Assembly (NCBI GenBank): GCA_011800155.1
Contig: CM022372.1
Location: forward strand, 2,108,001 to 2,172,000
DNA: 64,000 nucleotides
Origin: Flammulina velutipes
Taxonomy: Eukaryota; Basidiomycota; Agaricomycetes; Agaricales; Physalacriaceae
Direction of reading: 5' to 3'
Made by a program: the position numbers and the translations under genes. Shown in pieces: positions 23,266 through 35,239 of the stretch. Within the stretch, counting starts at the first letter, position 1. Each line of letters begins with the position of its first letter. The notes under the pieces were generated by a model. It was not told the origin of the DNA and did not search any database. It worked only from the letters and a program-made list of their open reading frames with translations.

Positions 23266-23696
23266 GCGTAGGTCATGCTGTCAAACTGAACAGAAAAGAA
23301 GCTGGATAGAGCGGCTTGAATAGGTCAAATGATAAGTAAACCTTGACCCGAGAAGGTGGTACTCGCCTCAGCGCCCTCGCCCTGTGTCAGCAACTAAGAA
23401 TTCCAACAGATTCCAACGGGCAGGAAAATGCACGGAGGCGACATCAAATAGCACTGAACCAACGTCTAGTAATGAATATACACAAGCTAGAATTTCTTGA
23501 CTCGCGCAGCTTTGGCATAAAAGATTTTGAGTCTGAGCGCAGACAAGGAGACGAAAGAGTACTGGAAGCGGGAGTGGGCGGTCGGTTCACCGTTCCAATT
23601 CCTATTATCACCGTCAGCCTTGAAGCCCACGGCGTATACATCATCATAACACGGCATTACGATTCCCCATCCTTGTTCACAACAGACTAACCATGA

Positions 23697-25820
23697 AGAG
23701 GCCTAACCAGCAAAGGCATCCTATTGGGTATCCCATCCACGAACGGCTGGAAGTTTGGAGCCGCAAATGTCTTCACTTCCACACCCGGAGCTTCTCTCAA
23801 TTCGAAAAGCTTCACCATACTGGCCACCACCAGCTTGATCTCCACAACAGCTGCAACAAATCTCAGTAAAATATATTGGTGGCTTCATTGAAGAGTCGCC
23901 GTACCTAAACGCCACCCGATGCAATGACGTGGTCCATCAAGGAATGTGGATGTGTTGGAGAATGGGCCTGTAGGTAGACGTTCGCGAGGGAGCGCATCAC
24001 CCAGCCAACGCTCAGGTTCGAAGGAATCGGCGTCCAGTCCCCATACGTCGGGGTTCCTATTCGCCATCGAGAAGGGAATTTGGAAGACCTGCAAAGATAG
24101 GATAAGCCTTTGAGTTCGAGTCTGCAGTGTGCTATCTCACATCGCCAGCCTTCACAGGGATACATTGGATGACAGCGCCATCGGACAAAGTGAGTGGATC
24201 TCCGAGGGGCAATACATCATTTTTCAAAGCTACACGTTCGGTGTCCCGAGCGGTAGGATGCAGGCGAAGGCTAGGTGACAAAAAAAGTCAAGAGAAGGTT
24301 GAAACAATCAATCGGGTGTCAACATACCCTTCACGTGTGACTGCATCGAGGTACGGCAAGCTCTCCAACGTCTCAGAGTCAGAGTCGGCGTTCAGAAGCT
24401 CTTGACGAAGTTTCGTCTGTTTGCTGGGGCTCTTCGCGAGGTCAAGGAGAGTTAACTGAATAACAGCGGAAGTGGTTTCAAACCCAACGACACTGCAGGA
24501 GATGATCAGTCAGAGAGAAGACAGGATATCGCTGCCTACAGGAAAGTAACGATCTGCAATAACATTCAGTAAACTTCCAGTCAAAAGGAGCAAAAGCATT
24601 CACGTTGTCCAAAAGCGTTTCATCGTTCATGGTCGCGCCAGCCTTCCCAGACCCTTGCCATGCATCTCGCATCAAGATAGAGAAGATGCTATTCTCGTCG
24701 CCCGCAATTTCTCCAGTCTCTTGATATTGCTTTATGAGCTCCCTCCCGAACTTGTGAATGATCTGTTTGGTGATACCATCTTCTTGGAGTTTCTTGATAG
24801 GTAGTTTTGATATCCATGGGAAGATCTCAATGAGGATCGGTGCAATGAATCCGGCGAAAGATGCGGAGAACTCTACGTCTGCGTGCCAGCCGACAAAGAC
24901 AGCCTTGGACTCTGGGGTATTGTAGCCCAGATCACGGCCGAACCCAACAGATCCTATAATTTCGAACCTATCAGAACCGTTAGTGTATGGCACAGATAGG
25001 CTTTCGACCGGAATACTAACATGCATGGGCTGATGTAGTGCATCATATTGAGCGTAGCGGACTGCCCTTGAGCCTCGATATCAGTCATTATCCGGAGCAT
25101 GTTCTATAAACGACTGAATAAGCAACAAGTTCCTGATTAGCACGACTTACCTTTTCGATAATCGCCTGTATATTCGGAATCATCGCCTTAACAGCGGACG
25201 ACCTGAAATCAGTTCAATTCAAGAAGATAAGACGGTATATTCAAACTGACGTGAAAGCGGGTGCGACTAGCCTACGCTGGCTCTTGTGTTCGTCACCTTG
25301 AGCCCAGACAAGACCACGGCCAAGCGCTTTGTAGGCAATAGAAGACCACACAGGAGCTTTGCCTGTGCAACGTTCAGTGAATTGGGAAAGATAGAAACTA
25401 TGATCTGCCGGATCCTACATACCATAAGTGTACACATCATTGACGATGTGGCGAACAGCGACGCTGTCGGAAATAACAACCTGAGGAGATGTTCAGACGG
25501 GTGCGCGCTGGATATGTAGTGGGAACAACTTACTATGTCTTTACGGAAGAGCGCTGCCTTGATGCGATAGACTGGACCAAGCATCTGCATCCAGCGTAAG
25601 TACTCAACACCGACTTCATGCTTTGCCAGCCTATATTCATGGCCCAATAGAAAGCTCGTTTCTGCAGGGGGCTAGATATAAGAGACTCAGAGTCAGAGCT
25701 TGAAGAAGAACATGGTCGTCTACACACCGCTATAGGCAGCTTCTGCTGGATCGACTCGTTGGAAAAAAGGTAGTAAACAAACAGCAGGAAAAAAAGGCAG
25801 GAGAGTACAAGGGAGAGCAT
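23697..25820 (-). CDS. Cytochrome P450 monooxygenase, tandem copy 2
   Basis: Paralogue of the P450 immediately to the left, same orientation, same intron pattern. The ATG at 25820 (MLSLVLSCLFFLLFVYYLF) matches the start of copy 1; an in-frame ATG eight codons upstream is also possible. The I-helix VVGFETTSAVIQL, the ExxR (across an intron) and the heme loop FLDGPRHCIGWRLG are intact, and no frame break was found. The last exon encodes an end with PLLVRPLHG. Mid-gene exons are about 96% identical in DNA to copy 1; the last exon is about 70% by eye. Confidence 0.9.
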
Positions 25821-26527
25821 GATTGGTACGGGGGAAACGTGCATGGCAGTCTTTATATACCTTTCCTACGGGCCCATGATGAGATAAAGATCGGCATATT
25901 TGAATGGGAGGGAAAATCGAAATCTGCCGGTGTCAGATTAGAATGAGAACGGAAGCAGAAGGTTCATAGAGTGGAAAATCAACAACCATATGCCCCGATC
26001 CGCCCCGGTTTGAGACGATATAATTCGTCTAGAGCATGGGTGTATGGCATCCTCAGAAGTCTGAGGTGTGACCATACATCATTGAACCAACGCATTTCAA
26101 TATTGCTGGACGTGAGCCTTGACCTGCTCTTATTCACCAAGAAATGGGTAGCGCCTCCATTCCACAGGAACCGCCTACAACGTTGTCAGTCATTGACATA
26201 CATATCAATGCTCCACCCACCTGATACAGTAGTTCGGAGAATTTCCCGGATTGATACGCATACGTCCTAACCAACTTGAAGGAACTAAGATTTCAGCGAG
26301 CTTGAACACAATGAGGGTGAAGAGATTAAATCCTTGACTCCGCATATCATGATGGCTTGCGTGTCCGACCGCTTTGCGTAATGAGGTTCCAGCTTGATGG
26401 CGACAATGTCAGACGAAAGATATGTAGCAGCTCATAAGAGCAAATCGTAGTATTGTAATTATAAGATCGACGACTAGCCCAACGTAAGCTCCCCGGTTGA
26501 TCATATAAAGCGAATTTACGCACCATA
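25821..26527. other. Spacer with TATA box of P450 copy 2
   Basis: TATATAAA on the minus strand at 25852-25859. The remaining 600 bases up to the stop of the RRM gene hold no supported gene. Confidence 0.5.
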
Positions 26528-27915
26528 TTAAACCGAAGGTGCCAGTGATGGCGGTGCTACATATGAAGGTTTGATCTGCTGGATTTGACGGAATGGCGAA
26601 CCAAACGAAATCTTGCATCCCTCATATCGCTTGAGCGAATGGCGACCAGTCGTTAGGTAGTGAACTGCCTTCATAGCATCGGTCAAGGAGTGGTATGCGA
26701 GCACTGCGCCAAACCTGGAATGGCAGTGAGGATTTATCAAATATGACGATGGACCCACTTACTTTGCCTTCTCCTTAGGAATAAAAGATATGTCAAGTGG
26801 GCCAAATTGAGAGAATTCTGAATGAAGGGTCTTGAAAGAGGAGGGCTGGCCGAGTTCAATTTTGACAATCCGAGAGGCGCCAGACCATACTGCGACCTGT
26901 ATGTGGGGACGCAGCGCAGAAATGCTTTTGATGTCGACTTTGAGCTTCCATTCTGCTGCCTTTTGTTGGAAGAGTTCGGTGAATAGTTGTGCGGATTTCT
27001 CGTTGACAAATTTTATTGCCTAGTGTGGGGCGTTAGCTGAACAACGCCTGCGTGTAGCTGGAGTGCGCGCATACCGCTTGACTGTTTTTCAGTCCTGTCC
27101 GCCGGATTGAAACAACCTTTTCCCCTGGTTGATATGTCGAGAGTGTGTCGTTAAGATATTGGAGAATCTGCTTGTTGGTGATGTCGTCTCGGAGATGGGA
27201 GAGAATGACCATTCTTGGGACGTCTTTCAACTCATCGCTCTTGGCCCCAGAGTAAGCGTGGGCGACGCGATTCGTTTCCTCGGCGGTAAATTTACACCTA
27301 CACTTCTCCAGGCCTGGCAACGCTCTGGAAGATAAAAGACCGAAACACTGCATGGAATTTTAAGACGCATATATTAACAGTTGAGTACGGTCTCACCCGT
27401 GCACCATGGCTTTCGTTCAGAAAGCTCACATAGACAGAAGTTCCCCCGGCTTTGTTCGATATTCTGGAGTAACGGAGATGCGGGCCAATTGTCGACAATG
27501 CTGCTTTGATTTCCTCGTCGGACGGCATTTCGCGGAGCGAGTATATGACTACGGAGCGCGAGGACGACATGTAGCCCATCCTGGCGATGGTGGCTGCACT
27601 CAGAGGTTCCGTGTTGTTGGCGACCACATCCAGAGTCTTGCCGTCCACGACGACCCCTCTTTTAAGGAGCGAGTGAGCCAGGAAGCGCGAAGGGTACGTG
27701 GCAACGACGCTGTCGCTGTGTGCTTCAAGCTTTTGCACAGGTCCTATCGGAATAGCTTGGACAACGGCTTTAAGGTCGTATCCTTCTGGCAGGTTGCCTA
27801 TGCGTACAGTGCGCAGACATTGAGATGGCGCAGCCGTCGCCGTCGCCGTCGACAAGGAGCGTGGCGCAGAAAGAGAAACGCGGCAGACGCGCCATTGTCG
27901 GGACAACGCGAACAT
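26528..27915 (-). CDS. Mitochondrial-type RNA-binding protein with several RRM domains
   Basis: Four exons. The start at 27915 (MFALSRQWRVCRVSLSAPRSL) is an Arg/Ser-rich amphipathic leader lacking acids, typical of mitochondrial import; the in-frame TTG upstream is not used. RRM-like folds: LRTVRIGNLPEGYDLKAVV (first), RSVVIYSLREMPSDEEIKAAL (second), RMVILSHLRDDITNKQIL (third) and SRIVKIELG...FGAVLAYHSLTDAMKAV (fourth, ending with a basic strand). RNP motifs are weak, as usual in mitochondrial RRM proteins. RNA binding is inferred; the target is unknown. The gene shares a 262-base spacer with the divergent nucleotidyltransferase-like gene, a possible bidirectional promoter. Confidence 0.75.
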
Positions 27916-28177
27916 GGAAGTCAAGGGCAAAAGCTGTAACCCTAACCCCAGAAAGGTCCCGTTATGTCAGTATAATAAGCATTCGATATTGAGGCGCGTA
28001 TCTCGAGTACACTGGAGACTTTGAGTAGGCGTAATGGGTCAATTAGCATACGTGAAATGAACAGATACGCCACACACGGCCCGCATCGGTCCGGAACTTG
28101 AAATCTGGTGTCGAGCGCCGAGTTCGCACTTGCCTCTTACCACCATCATCCCTATCTCGCTGCTACCCACGAACAAC

Positions 28178-29055
28178 ATGGTCCAGGATACAACTCCCTC
28201 TACCCCCATCGCTATTGCCAGTGTCAAGAAATCAAAGTCAAAGTCGAAGCCGAAATCTCTGGGCCCGCTCTCTGTGAACGAAGTAGGCTTCGCCTTGAAC
28301 AGCGCGGTCGACGCCCTCGACGCTCTCAGATACCCGTTCTGTCTCTTTGGAAGTGCAGGATGCTCAATGTACGGCATGGACCACCGTACTCCCCATGTAA
28401 GTCCCGTTCTAGCGCAGATGATACTTATCTCTAACACCGCCCGCCCGTCCAGGACATCGACATCGTCGTCCTCACCTCTGTACATTCATCAGAAGAGATC
28501 AAAGCGCGCATCGCCCAATGGGACCGTCGTTTCATCCTCATCCCCGCCCACAACCCCAAGAACAATTGGAAAGTGATGTGGTTTCGTCTTCAAGGCCGAC
28601 GCAGATGCAAGGTCGATATCCTCACCCCTGGCACCCTCAACATCCCAGATATACCGCCCTTTGCGCTATTCAACGTCCACGGAGTCCCGCTCATGCCGTT
28701 CCTCTGCCTGCTCCTCCTTAAACTGCAAGGCTACTTCGACCATATCTCATCGACCGAGAAGCGCATGCAAGACAAGATCCCGGAGGACATCGAGGATGTC
28801 AAGCATATGGCTAGGCTAGGCGCAGAGCTACATCGCGTCCATGTCATGCACCTCGGATTCGGGTGGTATGAGTCCAGCTTCAGGCAGCTGGCGGCGGAGA
28901 GGGTGCTGGAGTTCTCCAAGTCTTTCCCAGCGTCGAACCCGCACTGGAGAGCGATGGGATTCCAGGTAGCAGAGGAGCCCATCATGTTGCCTCGCGCCCT
29001 GGTGGCACAGTCTACCCCCACTACTATAACACCATTCGTTTCTGTCCCTGCATAA
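28178..29055 (+). CDS. Nucleotidyltransferase-like protein (pol-beta superfamily)
   Basis: Two exons, about 270 residues. A Lys/Ser-rich start is followed by FCLFGSAGCSMYGMDHR and, across the intron, DIDIVV. The GS...DxD arrangement is the signature of the pol-beta-type nucleotidyltransferase fold, in which two Asp bind the metal. A third acidic position could be KVDIL. The C-terminal half is helical (LAAERVLEFSKSF). Single-gene proteins of this kind are common and uncharacterised in mushrooms; some relatives are antitoxin-like or tRNA-modifying NTases, but no partner is adjacent, so no function is claimed. The start at 28178 is the first ATG; upstream codons in frame are non-ATG. Confidence 0.65.
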
Positions 29056-29776
29056 GTCTGTACATCATTGCTATACCTTGTCCATCCTATTTATTTGCTA
29101 CATATACTGTATTGTACATTATGTGTTTGCCACCTTGTAATCAATACATAGTTGTGTCCTCCCGGATAGAGTTAGCGCTCGACATGTGTGGCGCAAATTA
29201 TGTAAATGTGTATTCAGACTCTAGCGACGAGTGATGGTAAGCCCTCGTCCACGCGCTCATCACCATACCGTGATGCTCATTGACGACAATCACCCAACTT
29301 CATTCGTTTCCGGTCTTTTCACTGAAACCATCACCTTGCACGGACTGTTCCTCGTGCTTAGAACTACTTTCTTGGAGTCCGAGGTGCTATATGGTGCCAG
29401 TCCTTTCCGTTGGCTATCGCCAAACGCCCGTTGTTTGATCTTGTGACTAACTCAGAAACACACAACAGTAGCGAGAAAAGGCTCCCGTTTATGTCTTGTT
29501 TATTTACTTCAAGCACGTGAATTTGAAATGCAATGGATTGATGATCCTCGTCGGACCGCCGGCACGGAGATGACGCATACTTCGAGGTTCGTTTATATTC
29601 TTGACCGTTCGGCGTTCGATAGATAAATTAGGTGGAGTGAAGCAGAAGTTCACATGTATAGTACAACAATACTAGCAGATACATTTATCTCATTTTAAAT
29701 AAGCGGATCAGCAGATGAGGGTTAACTGTAGGATAAGATATCAATGCCGGGCAGGATATTTTCGAAAGTAACACAC
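29056..29776. other. Convergent intergenic region, nothing recognised
   Basis: A 71-codon plus-strand frame starting near 29231 has no support. AT-rich stretches at 29620-29700 look like ordinary 3' flanks. Confidence 0.45.
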
Positions 29777-30434
29777 TCAAACGATGTCAAGCATCCTTCC
29801 CGCATATAAACGCTGGCGTAATTGATGACTATTGGAATGTAAATTGACTGAGTCGTTGAGACGGTCGACCTGGGAGGGGTCAGTATCGCTTCGCGAGGGA
29901 TTGCGATGATGGAGTAAATACTTCATCTTCGAGATCGGAGCGAAGTAATCTAAGGTCCAATCGGCATTTATGTGAATCTTTAAGCAACTTCGGGAGGATG
30001 ATGGCATATCGAAAGGCTCCGCGAATGGTACAGCTCCGATTGTGCTGGGATAAGAGGGAGTTGACACGTTGGTCGACACTTGGTGAAAGTTGGCATAAAG
30101 ATGGGCTGAGACTAACGACCAAGCTTACACACCTCTCCAGACCGACAAGTCCTTCGTAAGATATCCCGTACATTGCCCCAGAGCGACGTGTAGCTGCCTC
30201 TTCGACGAGCCAAAGGCGCGTACTCGAGATTCGGATTTTGGTATCCGTCAAGATAACTCCAGGGTGTAGCATCGGAAGCGCGAGAATAACCGAGAGATAG
30301 AAGAAAATAACAGTGCAGATGATGATGGAAGCACGGGTAGCAGATGAACTGCTGGCCAGCCCAAGCAAAAAACTAAAGACTTGAATAATGAGATCGCGCC
30401 TGGTCATGAAGAGATGATTTGACTGGAGGGGCAT
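29777..30434 (-). CDS. Small hypothetical protein with one transmembrane segment
   Basis: The start at 30434 (MPLQSNHLFMTRRDLIIQVF) is supported by a TATA box on the minus strand at 30467-30474. A hydrophobic stretch (ASIIICTVIFFYLSVILALPML) predicts one membrane span near residue 35. An intron with donor GTGTAAGC ending CACCAAG (about 30070-30125) joins GLVGLER to LSTNVSTPSYPSTIGAVPF, after which the frame runs to the stop at 29777; without splicing another frame stays open to 29880. The family is not recognised. The TATA box and leader support transcription; the splice and end are less certain. Confidence 0.45.
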
Positions 30435-30466
30435 GAGAGTTATGTTTGGGAAACATAGTGGGGGCG

Positions 30467-30474
30467 TTTATATA
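30467..30474 (-). promoter_or_regulatory. TATA box of the small membrane protein gene
   Basis: TATATAAA on the minus strand, 33 bases before the ATG. Confidence 0.55.
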
Positions 30475-31997
30475 AATGAGAAACTTGACAGACAGAGGAT
30501 CCCGTGTGTGACGGGATCTTTTACAGGAGGGAGCGCGCGTACTGCCGTCGCAGTTGGAGAGCACCGGGCTGAGAAAAACTGAATGGACGAAGGATATGAT
30601 CCCCGGGCCACCTAGAGAAGGGATCGGATATACAGTAATACTGTACTCGCAAGCTACGGGCTCGGTGTGTAACGCACTGCATGCTAGATACTGCTAGATG
30701 TCGACCTTGCGTTATCGACTATTTTCTGGTGGCGACCTCCAGCTGTTGCAGTATCGATAGAGGACCGGGAGACTATGGAATAGGATCAGACAAAGATATA
30801 TACATCGATGAATAGTATTCTCGTTGACAAGTGCTTATCTTCAGATTATCTATGTTTGCGCCATACTTGTCCGTAACGCACTCTACATTAGATACAATCT
30901 GTGTTACACGTTATGACCCCGACACATAGGATATTTAACGAGGACTGCGTTATGCGTTACATATATAACGTTCATGCGAGTACAGAACTGTCGGATGTTA
31001 AGTTATCATTCCTACCCTACCCAACCTGTCAAGCTCAAGGCTGTGCCTGCGGTACTTGGAGAAGCTTGGAGATGATGAAGGTTGAAGACCGTAATGATGA
31101 CAGTCTTTAGAATAACACGAATCGTAGCTATGAAACAGGCAATGTGGATAGAGAAAAAGTCGTTGTCAGTTTATTGTTGAAACAATATTCCATGATCCTG
31201 AATCAGCTGTTATACTTACTACTTAATAGTGATCCTCAATTCTTGGTGGTGGTGGATTGGTTACGCTTGAATTAAGTATTGCGTTCAGTTTGTTTGGCAC
31301 GCTGATGGCGGACGTGATTCGTAACGCATCCCAACTCTCATGGCAGTCTCCGAGCGCCCGTTCCAGGCCTCTTCGTGGCAGTGGCGGCGTCGTTGAGTAG
31401 GAAATCCCAAAGTTCATCGTTTCATTCTATTCAAGTTCAAGGCATGTTCTTTGAGTAGTTCTATCTACTTTGATCAATGAATATCATCGATTCGTTACTT
31501 TGCTTCATATGCCGGCGCAGCGTTGAAGGATTTAAACTCACATTTATATTGATTCGCATCACATGGTCCGAGATGGACGAAATAAACTGAACACAATAAA
31601 TTAAGGATTGAGGAGCTGCGTAACCCATAACAACTGTACGCGTGGCAGAGAATGGAAGTTGACCTTCACAGATGTCATCGGACACTAGTTATCTGACGGT
31701 GCAGTCCGTCCAGCATCCAAACGGCCGACAAGGCCTGTTGGACGACAAAGGTCAGCACACTGACTGACTGATCCACACAGAGTAAAAATGATAGCTGTTC
31801 CTTCTTTGAAGTTGCCTGATATGTAGCACTGCTACGAGAGACAATGCTCACCAACGTATGTAAGTACCATGATGGAATGTTACGCGGAGGGACCAGCACA
31901 TATCGGCGTAGGGACGCGATATTCACTGAGTGAAACCAAGACGTCTGATGATGCACGTTTTCTCGAATTGAGATCTACCCATTAGTCTAATACATCA
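30475..31997. other. 1.5 kb with no confident gene
   Basis: Minus-strand frames of 64 to 93 codons (31223-31417, 31461-31685, 31675-31956) have some protein-like stretches (FLLCVDQSVSVLTFVVQQAL) but no consistent exon chain. They may be remnants of a membrane protein gene. Confidence 0.4.
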
Positions 31998-33400
31998 TCA
32001 CAGTCCTATTTCATCAGAGTAGGGCAAGCTAGTCAAATCGCCAATCGCCACAAACGTAGGCTTCGTCTTGAACAGGTTGGCAGCAGCCTTGGACACAGAG
32101 GCACTCGTCACCGACTCCAATGGCTTCAGCACTGCAGCAGCCGTGGCGTCAGAGCCGGCCAAAACCTGAAAAATGGTCAGTCTCAGATGAATGCCACGGA
32201 AAATATGCCAAGACGTGCCCGTGAACCCAGAACGTTTATGAACCCATCTCTACTTTCAAGAGCAGACGCGGCGGCGAACTTGGATTTCGCAGAGGCCTTG
32301 GCGAAGTCCTCCTTGGAGAAATTCGCGGCAGTTGCCTGTAAGGCTTTGACGGCAGCTGATGCAGCTGTCTTCACATCACCTCCCTGTATGAGGAGACCAA
32401 AGAGAGTTGCATCGGAGTATGGCAAGTAGACGCTCTGGACAGTGGTGCCGACGGGGATGGATGATGAAATGGGAGAGATGCCTTCCGACCACTTGATAGA
32501 GGGGGTAGGAGACAAGTACGCGCTCAGAGCGGCGAGATCCTGGGACGAAGAGCCCGTGGTTCCAAATCCAACAAATACAGTGTTGGCGCCGTGTGCGGAG
32601 ACGCGTGTCTCTCCACCGAAATACGAGGAGGCGGGCGAGGAGGTAGAGACAGCGGGGGCGACGTCTTTGCTGTACCGTTTGACGAGCTCCGCGAGTCGAG
32701 AGGAGTCAATTCCCGTTCCGAGCACTGCGACATCGCTGAAGGCCGTTTTGGCAAAGGCAGACACGTCTGTGACGGTGATACCGCTGTGGGCAGGGGCGAA
32801 GAGTGACGCGCCTAGACCGTTGCGGAAAGCGAGAGCATGCGCGAGTTCGATGGCGGTCGTTGCTGGGTCCTGCGCAGCCTGGGTGGACTCGCCCTCAACG
32901 ACGGGCGCGACATACTCTTCCAATTCATGACGGCTGAACCGGGCGGATTGGACAAACTCGGTGAGAAGTTGGACGAAGAACTCCCTTTTTTAATGGTTAG
33001 CTGTTGTTAGAGAAGTGATGGGATGCTTACTCGTCACCGCGAAGGAATTCTGCAGTCAGAGCAAGGTGTTCGCGGGAAAGGGAGGACGACAGCACACCAC
33101 CGTACAATTCAGTCTGGCGGATGCTGCCCAAAGCCGACCGGGTACTTGAGCTCTGTCACAGTCTCAGTACGCATAATGTTTACTTGTCTCGCTACGCACC
33201 TTGAAAGCAAAGTTTTTGAGGACATGCGCAACACCAGACTTTTGCTCAAATCTACTGCCTCCCTTGACGAGAAAAGTGACCGAGGCTGTTGGCTGGTTGG
33301 CGTCGAGCGAGGCGACTTTGTAGCCGGCGCTGTCGACGACAGTGGCAAAGGTGCGCGCTAGGCGTTGCGCGTTGCGCGTCGACGACTTTAACGCAAGCAT
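31998..33400 (-). CDS. QCR2: Ubiquinol-cytochrome c reductase core subunit 2 (complex III)
   Basis: Four exons of about 415-430 residues in all. The N-terminus (MLALKSSTRNAQRLARTFATV) is a mitochondrial targeting sequence. Family features of the M16-like core proteins: ASVTFLVKGGSRFEQKSGVAHVLKNFAFK, ESELYGGVLSSSLSREHLALTAEFL, HELEEYV near the position where true peptidases have their metal-binding motif, and the C-terminal half KEDFAKASAKSKFAAASALESR. The zinc-binding HxxEH is not present, as expected for core 2, which is structural. It sits in the inner mitochondrial membrane complex that passes electrons from ubiquinol to cytochrome c. End chosen at 31998 after the exon VLAGSDATAAAVLKPLES...DEIGL. 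Confidence 0.93.
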
Positions 33401-33701
33401 TAAACAACGGTGAAGATGAGGTACAGAAGTAGAGCCTTTCCGGATTGCGCCGGTCTACTCCGGTCAAATATCCCGCTCCTGATTGGGTAATTTCAATTTG
33501 TCTGGCTCGAGTTCTCTCAATTCCACAATCGCCACAGTCCATATGTAGCCAAGCAAACGATTGTTGTATCAGACATTCCATCTAGCTAAGCACGGCGTCA
33601 ATCACATTGTGGCGCATACCCTCTCAGCCCAGAAATGCACGACGTAAAATTCACGCCACATGGTAGGATTTTTGGAAATTATAAACTACAAAACCTGATT
33701 A

Positions 33702-34858
33702 TTATTGCTTGCTACCCTCTCCAATAACCTCCAACACCGCCTTCAAGGGAATAGTTTTCGCGTCATGCGCACCGGTGCTATCTTTCCGCATCTCCTTGGG
33801 CATCGCTATGACATGCAACTGTAGGTGTCCAATGTTTGCCTCTGGCACGGCTTGGAACCCGAAGAAAAAGTCGGAATCCTTCAGGTTTATCAACTTCCCA
33901 GCAAACTCCTTCGAGGATTGTCGAACATCGCCCATGATTTTCTTGAACTCTGCAGTTTTACCCTCGTCGAGATTGGTGAGAACTTCCTCTTCGCGTTCTG
34001 TAATAGCAAGATCGATCCTTTTGATACATTTCTGGGCAGCGTCGGGATCCTGCCAGAAGTCCTTGAAATAGGATACCATATCGTTGATAATGGAAGTATC
34101 TTTAACTGATACCACATTATAGACTGCATGGAAATGCTCAGTGACTGCTTCACAGGGTGTACTCTGCGAAAGTACCTTTTTTTGTTGGAATTACCATAAA
34201 ATGGAAGTAGGACATGCCCGCAGTGGCGGAGCGATCTTCTTTTTTGGGATCCCATTCCGCTGTATATTGTCGCACGTCGGGACTGGCCTTGTTACCGATA
34301 ATCAAATAATCTTCCGTCGACGAAAGAATATATTTCTCTGGATCGTTGTGTTTTGCGAAATCCTAGGGGCGTGTCAGCGGGATAGTAAGACATGAATGTT
34401 CATGAGCTGACCGTGAAGAAAGTGTCTGATTTTTGGTATGGTACATCTCCCTTACCTACCAGACTTGCAGGAATGAGACCATGCCTAAACAATGATCAAC
34501 GAAAGGTAAAAAGAATGATAGAAAGGCGCACAATTTTGTGTATTGGAAGCTGTTATCGCTTTCTAAATAGGCTTTGTGTTCCTTCTGAAGCTCAGGGTCT
34601 TCGAGAAACGCGGTACGGAGCTTTGCGAAGTGTTCTTTCTGCGTGGTATATTTTGGTTCAAGGGATAACGACTCCAGTGAAGGAGGAGAAGTTCCCTGTT
34701 GGGAGGTACTGTCGCTTTCTGAGGAAACAGGACTACGACAGCGTAAGTGGGGACGGCAGCAGGAAAACAACTTGCACGCACAAACAGTTAGACGACCCTA
34801 TGAAGGCCAGAACGGTGACCAGCGCCAGAAGAGTATTGAATCGAGTGTGCCAGCACAT
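33702..34858 (-). CDS. HIT-like protein with predicted signal peptide
   Basis: Five exons, about 300 residues. The start at 34858 gives MCWHTRFNTLLALVTVLAF, a hydrophobic secretory leader followed by a Ser/Thr-rich linker (PVSSESDSTSQQGTS). The first intron uses donor GTGCGT; others lie near 34495-34540, 34375-34435 and 34125-34180 (GTACTT...CATGCAG). The domain reads DYLIIGNKASPDVRQYTAEWD, MSYFHFMVIPTKKVYNVVSVKDTS, and near the C-terminus GFQAVPEANIGHLQLHVIAM. The HIT motif is HxHxHxx; here it is HLQLHVI, so the middle, normally nucleophilic, His is Gln. Both the signal peptide and the changed residue are unusual for this mainly intracellular nucleotide hydrolase family. TATA box at 34908-34913. 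Confidence 0.7.
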
Positions 34859-34907
34859 CGTAAGATCAGGTAGTTGAGATGCGAAAACAGTGTTGAAAGA
34901 TCGAGCC

Positions 34908-34913
34908 TTTATA
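34908..34913 (-). promoter_or_regulatory. TATA box of the HIT-like gene
   Basis: Reads TATAAA on the minus strand, 50 bases before the ATG at 34858. Confidence 0.55.
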
Positions 34914-34988
34914 CTGTACAGAGTCCGGGTTGGTCTGCATAGGAATAGTAGTACTTGTGAGCAGTAGTGACTGTTGAGAGATTTTCGG

Positions 34989-35239
34989 TCAAGTTGTGCA
35001 GTTGGCCCTGTTAGTGTGAGGCTGTGGTCGGTCTGTGGTCGGTCGACCATTTCTATAGTGGCAGTGACCGTGCCGTTGCGAGTCGACGGAGTGCAAGTCT
35101 ACGTAATATGGCGCTGCGTACTTACGGTTGTAGCAAAGTACAGTGTAGAGATCTCCAATGAAGGGTCTCCATGAGCCTGCCCGGTCGTGTCGATGATGTG
35201 TAGCGTGCAACTCGTTGTTGAGAAAGTGATGGTGACCGT
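34989..35239 (-). other. His-rich open frame, gene status unclear
   Basis: An 84-codon minus-strand frame rich in His and Arg (NGHHHFLNNELHATHHRH) continues downstream of the hypothetical gene at 35240-35598, but one base out of frame with it. It may be a frameshifted 3' part of that gene or chance. Confidence 0.25.

Noticed and set aside
13154..25820. A complete biosynthetic gene cluster
   Set aside because: No polyketide synthase, NRPS, terpene cyclase or transporter is visible, and unrelated ice-binding genes interrupt the group.
27406..27939. 177-codon plus-strand frame
   Set aside because: Antisense to the first exon of the mitochondrial RRM gene, which has clear domain and leader support.
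32442..32930. 162-codon plus-strand frame
   Set aside because: Antisense to the large QCR2 exon.
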